In this document: piece by piece, positions 45,846-56,712 of the stretch
How positions within the stretch are numbered: the stretch's first letter is position 1
Layout of the letters: each line of letters begins with the position of its first letter
Assembly: GCA_022376925.1 (NCBI GenBank)
Contig: JAIOJX010000002.1
Location: forward strand, 134,364,831 to 134,428,830
DNA: 64,000 nucleotides
Direction of reading: 5' to 3'
Source: Tragulus kanchil
Lineage: Eukaryota > Chordata > Mammalia > Artiodactyla > Tragulidae
Position numbers and translations under genes: made by a program
Notes under the pieces: model-generated
Seen by the model: the letters and a program-made list of their open reading frames with translations, nothing else
Database searches by the model: none
Told to the model about the DNA's origin: nothing

Positions 45846-46229
45846 TGAAGTTTTTTAGCAAATCCTGACATTTATGTCACTTAGTCATGTCCAACTCTGT
45901 GGTCCATGGACAAGCCATGGAATTCTCCAGGCAAGAAAACGAGTGGGTAGCCTTTCTCTTCTCCAGGGGATCTTCCCAACCCAGGGATCAGACCCAGGAC
46001 TCCCGCATTTCAGGTGGATTCTTTACTGTCCGAGCCACCAGGGAAGCTCTTCAGCAAATCTGGCACCATGTTTCCAAAAGCATTTGCTTACTCTGTATCC
46101 CTTTGTCATGTTTTGGTAATTTTCATAAGATTTCAAATGTTTTCATTTCCATTATATTTGATATGGTGATTTGTGATCAGTAATCTTTGATGTTACTACT
46201 GTAATGTTTTAAGTAGTTATTTTTAAATT
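45778..46229. mobile_element. Tigger1-type DNA transposon remnant, split by BovA2 (first copy)
   Basis: TIR-proximal Tigger1 wording: TTTATTGTGCTTTGAAGATA, TTACAAATTGAAG, CATGTTTTGGTAATTTTC, GTGATTTGTGATCAGTAATC. Interrupted by a SINE at 45865-46052. Confidence 0.8.
45865..46052 (-). mobile_element. BovA2/Bov-tA SINE inserted in Tigger1
   Basis: Antisense copy (CACTTAGTCATGTCCAACTC, GAGCCACCAGGGAAGC). Target-site duplication AGCAAATC (45857-45864, 46053-46060). Confidence 0.88.
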
Positions 46230-47012
46230 GGTATGTTCCTCCCTATTTGATCTGCCGTCCTTCGAGTATCGTAAGTATCTTCCTCTTGGCCCCAAGAAGA
46301 CGGTGGAGTAAGTACCAGGAGTCATCTCCTCACAGGACAGCATACAAATGCAGAAGGAAAGGGACCCAGGACAAAGGATTTGTTTTCGAGGATCTCATGT
46401 CATGCCTTGGAACATAGCAGCTGCCTCTGACAATGAGGGAAAAGGCTGGCAGGCTGTGAGTGGCAGTGTGGAGAGATGGAGAGGGACTTTATCTTTTGTG
46501 ATGTTGTTGAGCCACTGAATTATCTGACCTCTATATAGCCCTGATATTTCTGGAAATTTGGTCTTATTAGACAATAAATCCTCTGACTGGTTAAGCCATT
46601 TCAAGATGGGTTTTCTGTTACCTGCAGCTGAATGCCTTATCTCTCAGACAATTTCAGATTATTGCCCTAACCTAGTAGGAAATGTTCCTCCCTTTTTTCC
46701 TTGGTTATTTGTTATAGTCTCTTGAGATTGGGTTATTTTTTCCTGTTTTCTCTTTTTTTTTTTCATGTGTTGTGTCATCTCAGAATGTATGCTGGACATC
46801 GTTGAGTGTTAGGTTTTGGAGGTCTCTGGATGCTGTTGTGTTTCTCTGAGGAATGTTGGTATTTTCACCTTAGTAAGCTGTTGGACAGTAAACTATTTTT
46901 TGGATGACAGCTAGATATCAGTTCTGTTTTTAAATTTTATTTCTGAGTTTTTTTAAAGGCTACCCTATATTGTTCAAGAGTCAGCCAGACACTTGGAAAG
47001 AGTTTCTACAGC

Positions 47013-47620
47013 TGTATTCTGCTTTATTGTGCTTTGAAGATACTGCAGGTTTTTTTTTTTTTTTTTTTTTTTACAAATTGAAGTTTTTTAGCAAATCCTG
47101 ACATTTATGTCACTTAGTCATGTCCAACTCTGTGGTCCATGGACAAGCCATGGAATTCTCCAGGCAAGAAAACGAGTGGGTAGCCTTTCTCTTCTCCAGG
47201 GGATCTTCCCAACCCAGGGATCAGACCCAGGACTCCCGCATTTCAGGTGGATTCTTTACTGTCCGAGCCACCAGGGAAGCTCTTCAGCAAATCTGGCACC
47301 ATGTTTCCAAAAGCATTTGCTTACTCTGTATCCCTTTGTCATGTTTTGGTAATTTTCATAAGATTTCAAATGTTTTCATTTCCATTATATTTGATATGGT
47401 GATTTGTGATCAGTAATCTTTGATGTTACTACTGTAATTGTGTTGGTATGTTTTAAGTAGTTATTTTTAAATTAAGGTATATGTATTATTTTTATAGACA
47501 GTGCTATAGCATACTTGATACACTATGGAACAAAACTTTAATATGCACTGGGAAACCAAAATTTTGTGTGACTTGCTTTATTACAGTGTTTACTTTAGTG
47601 CAGTGGTCTGGAACCAAACG
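47013..47620. mobile_element. Tigger1-type DNA transposon remnant, second and more complete copy
   Basis: Replays 45778-46229 and then continues to the other terminus: TTAAATTAAGGTATATGTAT, TATGCACTGGGAAACCAAAA, GCAGTGGTCTGGAACC. Both terminal regions are present and the transposase interior is missing, so this is a non-autonomous deletion derivative. Confidence 0.85.
47098..47285 (-). mobile_element. BovA2/Bov-tA SINE in Tigger1 (duplicate of 45865-46052)
   Basis: Replayed copy in pair 19. Confidence 0.88.
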
Positions 47621-47635
47621 TGAAGGTTCTAGATC

Positions 47636-48705
47636 CACAAAGCTGAGCTGAGCCGTTTCTTGGCAGCCTTGGGACAGTTTTGCCCTGGATGGCTTCTTGA
47701 AATGCTTTGATCAACAGGCAGTGTTGCAAACAGTATTTTAGATAGAAACTTAGCAGTACCAGTAAGATGCCTAATTATTATTTTTTGGCAATTATTTTGC
47801 CAAAGTAAGCCAGTAATAACTAGTTTTAGTCTAGAACCAAACCCAAAGGTTTGAACTTCTGAAGTCTGCGTGTACTCAGGAGTTGGGGCTTCTCTCTGAG
47901 CTTGCTCTATTCCTGGATTCCTTCCTCCCTTTCCAGTAGCTGTGGTTGGCCTGAAATCTGTCCTCTGGTTCTGCAAGTCAGGAAGACTTAAGGTTTTATA
48001 CTGGGGTCTTAGCTGCCCCTTGGTGCTGACAACCACCTGTTCTCAGGGTCAAAGCTGTGAAATGGCTATTCTTTTCTTTCAAATTTCAGTTCCTCCTCCA
48101 GACTCTGCCTTCTTACGTTCATTCTTTAGTACTTTCAGAAAAAAATGTTTTTGGTTGCAAGGTTAAACTTGCTATCTATAAAGGAAGCTTGTTTGACTGT
48201 ACCAGAAACAAAAGTCTTTTTTTCTTTCTTTCTAACGTATGAGAAAATGGGTGCCCAGAGAGGTTAAGCCGCTTCCTCAACATCACAAAGCTGGAGAGTA
48301 AGTGGTACAGCCAGGGCCCAGACTCAGACAGTTGCACCGTATGGCCAAGCTCCCTCTCGGGTTTCTGGCTGTGCATTTGTGCCTTGGAAGAGTTAGCCAG
48401 TTTGGGCTCAGTTTCATTTTGGCCTGGCAGGTGTCTGCCCTACGAGTGGAGCTGCAGCAGCTGCAAAGCTGAGCTGTGCTGAGATGAGCTGTTTCTGGGC
48501 AGCTTTGAGACAGTTTTGTCCCCTTTCAACCAGATAAGGGGTCCCTGGATGGACCTCCTGGGATATCCCTGGATGGGCTCCTTGAAAAGCTTGGATCAGC
48601 AGGCAGTGTTGGAGTTTTGGATAGAAACCTAACAGCACCAAGAAGATGCCTAATTCTTACTTTTTTGGCAATGATTTTTACCAAATGAAGCCAGTAGTAA
48701 GTTGT
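47636..48705 (+). repeat. Old diverged local duplication (47636-47835 versus 48457-48705)
   Basis: Both blocks run AAAGCTGAGCTG..., CAGGCAGTGTTG, AGATGCCTAATT, TTTTTTGGCAAT and AAGCCAGTA in the same order, with many substitutions and indels. This is a true ancient duplication, unlike the near-identical replays. Confidence 0.8.
48236..48345 (-). mobile_element. MIR remnant
   Basis: Antisense MIR: ATGAGAAAATGGGTGCCCAG, TCACAAAGCTGGAGAGTAAG. Replayed at 49371-49478. Confidence 0.85.
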
Positions 48706-49370
48706 GGTTAGAAGAGAGGAAGTTCAGAGTTCAGTAAGCTTTTTTTTTCCTTCTTTTTTAAACCTAGAAGAGGAAGTGACTACTCTTATTTTCTTACCAG
48801 TCTTGTCACTAATGGATATGTATTAAATTCTTAGCTGAGCTGAGCTCAAGCTTTGAAACATTGTAAGAAGGGTTTCCTTTGTGAAGCTGCTGGCGTAATT
48901 ATTATTTTTTGGCAATTATTTTGCCAAAGTAAGCCAGTAATAACTAGTTTTAGTCTAGAACCAAACCCAAAGGTTTGAACTTCTGAAGTCTGCGTGTACT
49001 CAGGAGTTGGGGCTTCTCTCTGAGCTTGCTCTATTCCTGGATTCCTTCCTCCCTTTCCAGTAGCTGTGGTTGGCCTGAAATCTGTCCTCTGGTTCTGCAA
49101 GTCAGGAAGACTTAAGGTTTTATACTGGGGTCTTAGCTGCCCCTTGGTGCTGACAACCACCTGTTCTCAGGGTCAAAGCTGTGAAATGGCTATTCTTTTC
49201 TTTCAAATTTCAGTTCCCTCCCTCCAGACTCTGCCTTCTTACGTTCATTCTTTAGTACTTTCAGAAAAAAAAATGTTTTTGGTTGCAAGGTTAAACTTGC
49301 TATCTATAAAGGAAGCTTGTTTGACTGTACCAGAAACAAAAGTCTTTTTTTCTTTCTTTCTAACGTATGA

Positions 49371-49478
49371 GAAAATGGGTGCCCAGAGAGGTTAAGCCGC
49401 TTCCTCAACATCACAAAGCTGGAGAGTAAGTGGTACAGCCAGGGCCCAGACTCAGACAGTTGCACCGTATGGCCAAGC
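49371..49478 (-). mobile_element. MIR remnant (duplicate of 48236-48345)
   Basis: Replayed copy in pair 20. Confidence 0.85.
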
Positions 49479-50261
49479 TCCCTCTCGGGTTTCTGGCTGT
49501 GCATTTGTGCCTTGGAAGAGTTAGCCAGTTTGGGCTCAGTTTCATTTTGGCCTGGCAGGTGTCTGCCCTACGAGTGGAGCTGCAGCAGCTGCAAAGCTGA
49601 GCTGTGCTGAGATGAGCTGTTTCTGGGCAGCTTTGAGACAGTTTTGTCCCCTTTCAACCAGATAAGGGGTCCCTGGATGGACCTCCTGGGATATCCCTGG
49701 ATGGGCTCCTTGAAAAGCTTGGATCAGCAGGCAGTGTTGGAGTTTTGGATAGAAACCTAACAGCACCAAGAAGATGCCTAATTCTTACTTTTTTGGCAAT
49801 GATTTTTACCAAATGAAGCCAGTAGTAAGTTGTGGTTAGAAGAGAGGAAGTTCAGAGTTCAGTAAGCTTTTTTTTTCCTTCTTTTTTAAACCTAGAAGAG
49901 GAAGTGACTACTCTTATTTTCTTACCAGTCTTGTCACTAATGGATATGTATTAAATTCTTAGCTGAGCTGAGCTCAAGCTTTGAAACATTGTAAGAAGGG
50001 TTTCCTTTGTGGAGCTTCTGGCGTGATGTTTCTGACTTTCAAACAACCCACAGGGCCACAGCGAAGAATCCTTAGGAAATCTGTGATTTTATGTCCTTTA
50101 CGTTAGGAACAACAACAAAAAATCCCCTCCAAAATTGTCATTTCCAGTTCTCTGTCTTCATCAGTCTCTCTGCTCAGAGATCTGTGTCACCTTCAGGTAG
50201 TATACTTCAAGCTTCTTGTTGTATGGCTGGAAGTATGTCCACCTTCACGATTTAAAAAAAA

Positions 50262-50540
50262 AATCTTACTGAGCACCTTCTGTAGGCCAGACACTGGCGA
50301 TACAGTGGTGAACAAGACAGAGGGCTTCCTTGGTGGTTGATAGTTAAGACTCTGTGCGTCCACTGCAGCAGGGTGCAGGTTCAATCCCTGGCTGGGGAAC
50401 TAAAATCCCACACTGCTGCTCGTTGTGGTCAACAAAAAGAAAACTAAAGAAACAAACAAAACCCCCTGAGAACAGTGGTGAACAAGACTGAGAAAGTTCT
50501 TTATCTTTGTGTAACTTACATTTCCTTGTTTATAAACAAT
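50262..50540 (+). mobile_element. L2 remnant split by a CHR SINE
   Basis: L2 wording TACTGAGCACCTTCTGTAGG before, and TTTGTGTAACTTACATTTCC after, the SINE at 50323-50472. Confidence 0.65.
50323..50472 (+). mobile_element. Short CHR-type SINE in L2
   Basis: Sense copy. A 20-bp target-site duplication (50303-50322 and 50473-50492; one mismatch) contains CAGTGGTGAACAAGAC. Confidence 0.9.
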
Positions 50541-50720
50541 AAGGAAAAGAGAGATCATTATATTGTGATAAGCACTAGGAAAGAGAAAAACTTAGAAAAA
50601 TAGGTTTCCTACAGCAGAAACCTATGTTGGGGTGCTGTAATCAAATGGAAGACGAAAGAGAAAGCCGCCTTTTCCATTTCCCTACTCTTTAGTTCCTTTA
50701 GTGGAGATAGGATAGTTCTT

Positions 50721-50871
50721 TTTTTAAAAAAAAATATTTTATTTATATTTATTTGGCTGCATTGGGTCTCAGTTGTAGCATGTGGGGTCTAGTTCCCTGA
50801 CCAGGGATTGAACCTGGGCCCCTTGCATTGAGAGCAGAGTCTTAGCCACTGGACCACCAGGGAATTCCCTG
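50721..50871 (-). mobile_element. Short CHR-type SINE
   Basis: Antisense copy. Target-site duplication GATAGTTCTT (50711-50720, 50873-50882). Confidence 0.9.
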
Positions 50872-50930
50872 GGATAGTTCTTATTCCATGAAATTTTATA
50901 ATGCAAGATATTGTAGATGAATCTGCCTCG

Positions 50931-51055
50931 TTTTTTTTTTTGGTTTGGTTGTGCCATGCAGCATGCGGAATCTTAGTTCCCTGACCAGGGATTGAACTCA
51001 TGGCTGCTGCAGTGGAAGCATGGAGCCTTAACCACTGGATTATCAGAGAAGTCCC
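50931..51055 (-). mobile_element. Short CHR-type SINE
   Basis: Antisense copy: TTGGTTGTGCCATGCAGCAT, CTGACCAGGGATTGAACTC, ending GAGAAGTCCC. Confidence 0.88.
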
Positions 51056-51450
51056 TGAATGTGTTTCTTGGGCTGGTTCTTGGGTCTATAAGCTGATGCC
51101 TCTGGGATGGTGGGTTACTCCCTTCCATTTCCCCAGATCTTACGTTTCATGCTTGGCACCCCCTTGGGCTAGACTGAGCCGAGTGAATGTTATGGAATGG
51201 TAGACTTAAGCCCAGAATGTGAAAAACTCTGGCTGTCCTGCTAAAGAATCTGCCTTTTCAGCTTTGTCTTCCCTTGGCATCCCCCTCTTCCGTGGTTCAG
51301 AACCTATGCCTTGACAGATGGTCCCCAGGCTCTGTGGATTGAATTCTGTCCCTTCCTCTTATCCTCCATCCTTAAAGCAGTTAGTGCCTCTTCTTTTTTC
51401 ACACCTGAGTTTCAGTAAGGAAAAGCAGTCGTTGTTAACTCTATTGATTG
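51056..51450. other. Non-genic unique-looking DNA
   Basis: No recognised element; replayed at 52154-52548, and its last part again at 53493. Confidence 0.5.
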
Positions 51451-51818
51451 AAAGTCCGTGGTGAACAACAAAAGAAACTCTGTGCGACTAAGGGAGAAAC
51501 TAAAATCCCACACTGCTGCTCGTTGTGGTCAACAAAAGAAAACTAAAGAAACAAACAAAACCCCCTGAGAACAGTGGTGAACAAGACTGAGAAAGTTCTT
51601 TATCTTTGTGTAACTTACATTTCCTTGTTTATAAACAATAAGGAAAAGAGAGATCATTATATTGTGATAAGCACTAGGAAAGAGAAAACTTAGAAAAATA
51701 GGTTTCCTACAGCAGAAACCTATGTTGGGGTGCTGTAATCAAATGGAAGACGAAAGAGAAAGCCGCCTTTTCCATTTCCCTACTCTTTAGTTCCTTTAGT
51801 GGAGATAGGATAGTTCTT

Positions 51819-51969
51819 TTTTTAAAAAAAAATATTTTATTTATATTTATTTGGCTGCATTGGGTCTCAGTTGTAGCATGTGGGGTCTAGTTCCCTGACC
51901 AGGGATTGAACCTGGGCCCCTTGCATTGAGAGCAGAGTCTTAGCCACTGGACCACCAGGGAATTCCCTG
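51819..51969 (-). mobile_element. Short CHR-type SINE (duplicate of 50721-50871)
   Basis: Replayed copy in pair 21. Confidence 0.9.
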
Positions 51970-52028
51970 GGATAGTTCTTATTCCATGAAATTTTATAAT
52001 GCAAGATATTGTAGATGAATCTGCCTCG

Positions 52029-52153
52029 TTTTTTTTTTTGGTTTGGTTGTGCCATGCAGCATGCGGAATCTTAGTTCCCTGACCAGGGATTGAACTCATG
52101 GCTGCTGCAGTGGAAGCATGGAGCCTTAACCACTGGATTATCAGAGAAGTCCC
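52029..52153 (-). mobile_element. Short CHR-type SINE (duplicate of 50931-51055)
   Basis: Replayed copy in pair 21. Confidence 0.88.
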
Positions 52154-52855
52154 TGAATGTGTTTCTTGGGCTGGTTCTTGGGTCTATAAGCTGATGCCTC
52201 TGGGATGGTGGGTTACTCCCTTCCATTTCCCCAGATCTTACGTTTCATGCTTGGCACCCCCTTGGGCTAGACTGAGCCGAGTGAATGTTATGGAATGGTA
52301 GACTTAAGCCCAGAATGTGAAAAACTCTGGCTGTCCTGCTAAAGAATCTGCCTTTTCAGCTTTGTCTTCCCTTGGCATCCCCCTCTTCCGTGGTTCAGAA
52401 CCTATGCCTTGACAGATGGTCCCCAGGCTCTGTGGATTGAATTCTGTCCCTTCCTCTTATCCTCCATCCTTAAAGCAGTTAGTGCCTCTTCTTTTTTCAC
52501 ACCTGAGTTTCAGTAAGGAAAAGCAGTCGTTGTTAACTCTATTGATTGTAAAGTGCCTGTATGGAAGATGTTCATTATCGCCCCTGGGAAAGGATTAAGC
52601 CTGTAGGTTTTCAGCAGTCAGAGGGGCACAAAGCCAGGTGTGCCTTGACTTCCTGTTTCTCAAAAGAAAGAGAAAGCGTTTGGGGAGCTGGAAACCTCAG
52701 GCGTGGGGTAATAATTAATGAAACCATATTTATCCCCATAAGCACATCTCTTCCTCAGATTCTGGAGTCAACCAGACTTTGTGACCCACCACAGATGATA
52801 TAGTGAGATTATCCTGTTGTGTTAGAGGGAAAAATTAAATTCGTAAGAAATGCGT

Positions 52856-53035
52856 TAAGTATCTGCCTGCCCATGCAGGAGACGTGGGTTCTATCCCTGG
52901 GTCGAGAAGACCCCTGGAGAAAGAAATGGTTAGTCCACTCTAGTATGCTTGCCTGGGAAATCCCGTGGACAGAGGAGCCTGGCGGGCCACAGTCCATGAG
53001 ACTGCAGAAGCGTTGGACACAAGCAACAGCGTAAC
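52856..53035 (+). mobile_element. Bov-tA SINE, 5'-truncated
   Basis: CTGCCTGCCCATGCAGGAGA, GTGGACAGAGGAGCCTGGCG. Replayed at 54000-54179. Confidence 0.88.
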
Positions 53036-53478
53036 CTCACGAAGATGAATTAAGTATCATAGACATGCTATTCAAGATTTCTTTTTGGCATTTTTGACAT
53101 CCCAGTGTAGGTCCTGTCTCCCTTACCCAGGGGTCATGATTGGTGTCTCTTTTTAGAACCTTTTTTCTGTTCCTGTTTGTGTCCAGACTGATGGTATGGT
53201 AGTTTGTGTGTGCACGCGTCTTGCTGAATGGTGTCATACATCACTCACCGCTTTGCTGCTTGATTTTTCATGTCACAGCATCTCAACGGGCAGCCTCGGT
53301 TGTTAGGCTTCTAACTACAGACTCCCTAGTAGTCTATAGTATGACCTTTCTCCCATTTTTATGGCCACTCAATTGAGCAACATTTAGATTCTGTCTTTTA
53401 GGTGTGGTGGTGTTGCAGGATGGGGATCCTTTCCAGCACCCAGCGTGGGCTCGTGTCTAACACTTGGGAATGAATTGT
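53036..53478. other. Non-genic, possibly very old LINE-like DNA
   Basis: No confident match; replayed at 54180-54626. Confidence 0.4.
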
Positions 53479-53999
53479 TACTGCCTGTTTGCAAAGAATC
53501 TGTTCGTTTTCTTCCCTTGGCATCCCCTCTTCCGTGGTTCAGAACCTATGCCTTGACAGATGGTCCCCAGGCTCTGTGGATTGAATTCTGTCCCTTCCTC
53601 TTATCCTCCATCCTTAAAGCAGTTAGTGCCTCTTCTTTTTTCACACCTGAGTTTCAGTAAGGAAAAGCAGTCGTTGTTAACTCTATTGATTGTAAAGTGC
53701 CTGTATGGAAGATGTTCATTATCGCCCCTGGGAAAGGATTAAGCCTGTAGGTTTTCAGCAGTCAGAGGGGCACAAAGCCAGGTGTGCCTTGACTTCCTGT
53801 TTCTCAAAAGAAAGAGAAAGCGTTTGGGGAGCTGGAAACCTCAGGCGTGGGGTAATAATTAATGAAACCATATTTATCCCCATAAGCACATCTCTTCCTC
53901 AGATTCTGGAGTCAACCAGACTTTGTGACCCACCACAGATGATATAGTGAGATTATCCTGTTGTGTTAGAGGGAAAAATTAAATTCGTAAGAAATGCGT

Positions 54000-54179
54000 T
54001 AAGTATCTGCCTGCCCATGCAGGAGACGTGGGTTCTATCCCTGGGTCGAGAAGACCCCTGGAGAAAGAAATGGTTAGTCCACTCTAGTATGCTTGCCTGG
54101 GAAATCCCGTGGACAGAGGAGCCTGGCGGGCCACAGTCCATGAGACTGCAGAAGCGTTGGACACAAGCAACAGCGTAAC
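54000..54179 (+). mobile_element. Bov-tA SINE (duplicate of 52856-53035)
   Basis: Replayed copy in pair 22. Confidence 0.88.
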
Positions 54180-54624
54180 CTCACGAAGATGAATTAAGTA
54201 TCATAGACATGCTATTCAAGATTTCTTTTTGGCATTTTTGACATCCCAGTGTAGGTCCTGTCTCCCTTACCCAGGGGTCATGATTGGTGTCTCTTTTTAG
54301 AACCTTTTTTCTGTTCCTGTTTGTGTCCAGACTGATGGTATGGTAGTTTGTGTGTGCACGCGTCTTGCTGAATGGTGTCATACATCACTCACCGCTTTGC
54401 TGCTTGATTTTTCATGTCACAGCATCTCAACGGGCAGCCTCGGTTGTTAGGCTTCTAACTACAGACTCCCTAGTAGTCTATAGTATGACCTTTCTCCCAT
54501 TTTTATGGCCACTCTCAATTGAGCAACATTTAGATTCTGTCTTTTAGGTGTGGTGGTGTTGCAGGATGGGGGATCCTTTCCAGCACCCCAGCGTGGGCTC
54601 GTGTCTAACACTTGGGAATGAATT

Positions 54625-55028
54625 GTCACAAACCAAGAGACTTTACTGGGAAGGGGCACCTGGGTGGAGAGCAGGAGGGGACGGGAACCCTGGAGGACTG
54701 CTCTGCCATGTTCTTTGCAGTCTTGGGTTTTATGGTGATGGGCTTAGTCTCCAGATTGTCTCTGGCCAATCGTTTTGACTCAGGGTCCTTTCTGGTGGTG
54801 TGCGCATTGCTCAGCCAAGATGGATTCCAGCAAAGAGGATTCTAGGAGACCCATGGAACATACAGGCTGGTGTCTCCTCTCTCCTTTTGACCTTTTCCAA
54901 ATTCCTTTGGTTAGTGGTAGCTTATTAGATCTGCGTTCCTTACCAGGACCTCCTGTTGTTAAGATAACTCATACAAGTGGTTACTCTGGTGCCTGGCCAG
55001 GGTGGGCAATCTCAGTGTTCCCCTAACA
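54625..55028 (-). mobile_element. Endogenous retrovirus LTR-like block (ERVK/BTLTR1-type)
   Basis: Antisense wording I associate with a ruminant ERVK LTR: TCAGCCAAGATGGATTCCAG, TTCCTTACCAGGACCTCCTG, GGTGCCTGGCCAGGGTGGGC. The right edge CCCTAACA gives a 5' TG terminus on the minus strand. The left edge is uncertain because it coincides with the pair 22 boundary. No retroviral genes lie next to it, so a solo LTR is likely. Confidence 0.65.
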
Positions 55029-55235
55029 GTGCTCATTATACGCAGTACTAGAACCAACATCCTTGTACATGTCCTCACACATGGCTGTGCTTCTCTAGTG
55101 CCTGAGAAGTAGAATAGGGTATACACAATTCAGATGTTAACAGACATCCTCCAAAGTGACGGATGTTACTCCCTCAAGCAGTGTGTGTTTCTGTTTCACT
55201 ACATCTTCCTTACATCACCATATGGTCAGGGTGAT
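55029..55235. other. Non-genic DNA between LTR-like blocks
   Basis: Nothing recognised. Confidence 0.4.
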
Positions 55236-55350
55236 CTCAGGTGGCCTTGGCCTGCCGCAGCTTGAGGCAGGATTTTAGTTCCTGGCCAGAGATTGAAGTC
55301 AGGCTGTGACAGTGTGAGCGCTGAATCCTAGCCACTAGATCCGTGGCCCA
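55236..55350 (-). mobile_element. Old CHR-type SINE
   Basis: Diverged antisense copy: CCTGGCCAGAGATTGAAGTC, TCCTAGCCACTAGATC. Confidence 0.6.
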
Positions 55351-55407
55351 TGACAAGGCCCTGATCTAATGACTCCTCGGCTTTGTGGAATTCCCACAGA
55401 GAAAGTC

Positions 55408-55876
55408 ATGAAACCAAGTGTTGATTAGGAGGAAAAAGAGTATAGGTGAATAGGCACACACAGGTGGACTCAGAGAGTCAAACGCTTGTGGTAGATTAAA
55501 CCACTTATACGGAGCATTTCTTCTGGGTTTCCTTTGGCCAGTCATCTTGATTTGCCTGGTTCTGGGTGTGGTTCTTGGTTTAATTCAGGATCCTTCTGTG
55601 TGTGCACATGCATCTCTTGGCTAAGATTGATTCTAGCAAAGAACCCTATGGGTAGTTAGCATCCCTCCTTTTTGACCTCCACGGAGTCTTTCTGCACATG
55701 TATACTCTGGAAGTTCTCTTTGATCTTGAGGATGAGAAATATGTGGTCTCTGTCTTTTACCTGGGCAAAGCTCAGCCTCTCCCTATTATATTTCATTTCG
55801 GAGTGTCTGTTCACAGGAGACAAACTCCAGCTGCTCGGTCTGGTGCCCATCTATCTCCTGCCTCAAAGTTTTAACA
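55408..55876 (-). mobile_element. Second ERV LTR-like block
   Basis: Ruminant LTR-type wording: TGAAACCAAGTGTTGATTAG, TTAAACCACTTATACGGAGC, CTTTGGCCAGTCATCTTGAT, GGAGTGTCTGTTCACAGGAG. The right edge TTTTAACA would give a 5' TG on the minus strand. It shares a weakly similar middle with 54715-54850 but looks like a different family. About 470 bp. Confidence 0.65.
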
Positions 55877-56102
55877 TTTTTGCCAACCCGAAGGGAGAAG
55901 AGTGGCAGTTAACTTTAATAGGCTTCTTGATGACTAATGAGGTTTCTTTTTACTAATTTCTCAGACAGTTGCATTTCATTTTTTATGAATACCCGACTTT
56001 TACATTTCCTTGTTGATTTGTAGGAGTTTTTACTTTGGTCTACGAAACACCAGTCACTCACTAGTGTTGATTGAAAGAAAACAAGCAACTTAAGAGTTGT
56101 GA

Positions 56103-56483
56103 GGGCTTCCTTGGCGGCCCGGTGGTGGAGAGTCTGCTTACCAATGCAGGAGACACAGGTTTGATCTCTGATCCGGGAGGATTCCACATGCCATGGAGCA
56201 GCTAAGCCTGTGCACTGCAGCTACTGAGCCCATGCTCTAGAGCCCAGGAGCTGCAACTACTGAGCCCATGGGCCATAACTACTGAAGCCCACACACCCCA
56301 GAGCCTGTGCTCCACAGCAAGAGAAGCCACTGCTATGAGAAGCTCGTATATGGTAACTAGTATTGTAACTAGAGAGTAGCCTCCACTCACTGCAACAAGA
56401 GAAAAGCCAGTGTGTAGCAACGAAGAACCAGCACAGCCAACAAATAAAAACAAAAACTAGTCAGCAATATTAACAAAAAAAAT
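56103..56483 (+). mobile_element. CHR-2-type SINE, full length
   Basis: Sense element. Target-site duplication GAGTTGTGAG (56094-56103 and 56484-56493). The body is typical but carries a local irregularity, GTATATGGTAACTAGTATTG, near 56346. Confidence 0.9.
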
Positions 56484-56508
56484 GAGTTGTGAGTTGAAGT
56501 TTTACTCA

Positions 56509-56712
56509 GGGACCTTACTGAGGACTCTATGCTTGGAGACAGTTCCTAGGGATCTTACTGAGGACTCTAGCCTGGGAGACAGTCTCTAGAGACCTTACTG
56601 AGCACTCCAGCCTTGGGAAAAAGTCTCTAAGGACCTTACTGAGGAATCTAACCTTAAGAGACTGTCTCTAGGGACCTTATTGAGGACTTTAGCCTGGGAG
56701 GGAGTCTCTAGG
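56509..56712. repeat. Minisatellite, five units of 40-41 bp
   Basis: Units start at about 56509, 56549, 56589, 56630 and 56671. Each runs GGACCTTACTGAGGACTCTA, then GCCTGGGAGACAGTCTCTAG with substitutions. Not part of any step-back replay. Confidence 0.92.

Larger units (their letters stand above)
45006..47473. repeat. Step-back duplication pair 19 (45006-46229 and 46254-47473)
   Basis: Offset 1248 falling to 1244. Copy one lacks about 13 bp (near 46198) present in copy two (TGTGTTGGTATG). The poly-T is 25 in copy one and 23 in copy two. Confidence 0.95.
47772..50024. repeat. Step-back duplication pair 20 (47772-48896 and 48896-50024)
   Basis: Offset 1124-1128. Differences: CCTCCTCC versus CCCTCCCTCC (48092/49215) and A-run 48139/49265. 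Confidence 0.95.
50398..52548. repeat. Step-back duplication pair 21 (50398-51450 and 51498-52548)
   Basis: Offset about 1099. The 47-bp junction (51451-51497) mixes words from neighbouring copies (GTGGTGAACAACAAAAGAAA, CTCTGTGCG). A-run differences occur. Confidence 0.95.
52341..54626. repeat. Step-back duplication pair 22 (52341-53478 and 53493-54626)
   Basis: Offset about 1145-1152. The restart text is imperfect for about 25 bp before it settles at CTTCCCTTGGCATCC. Confidence 0.93.

Noticed and set aside
56509..56712. CRISPR-like array
   Set aside because: Units are contiguous and diverged with no spacers; the genome is clearly mammalian.
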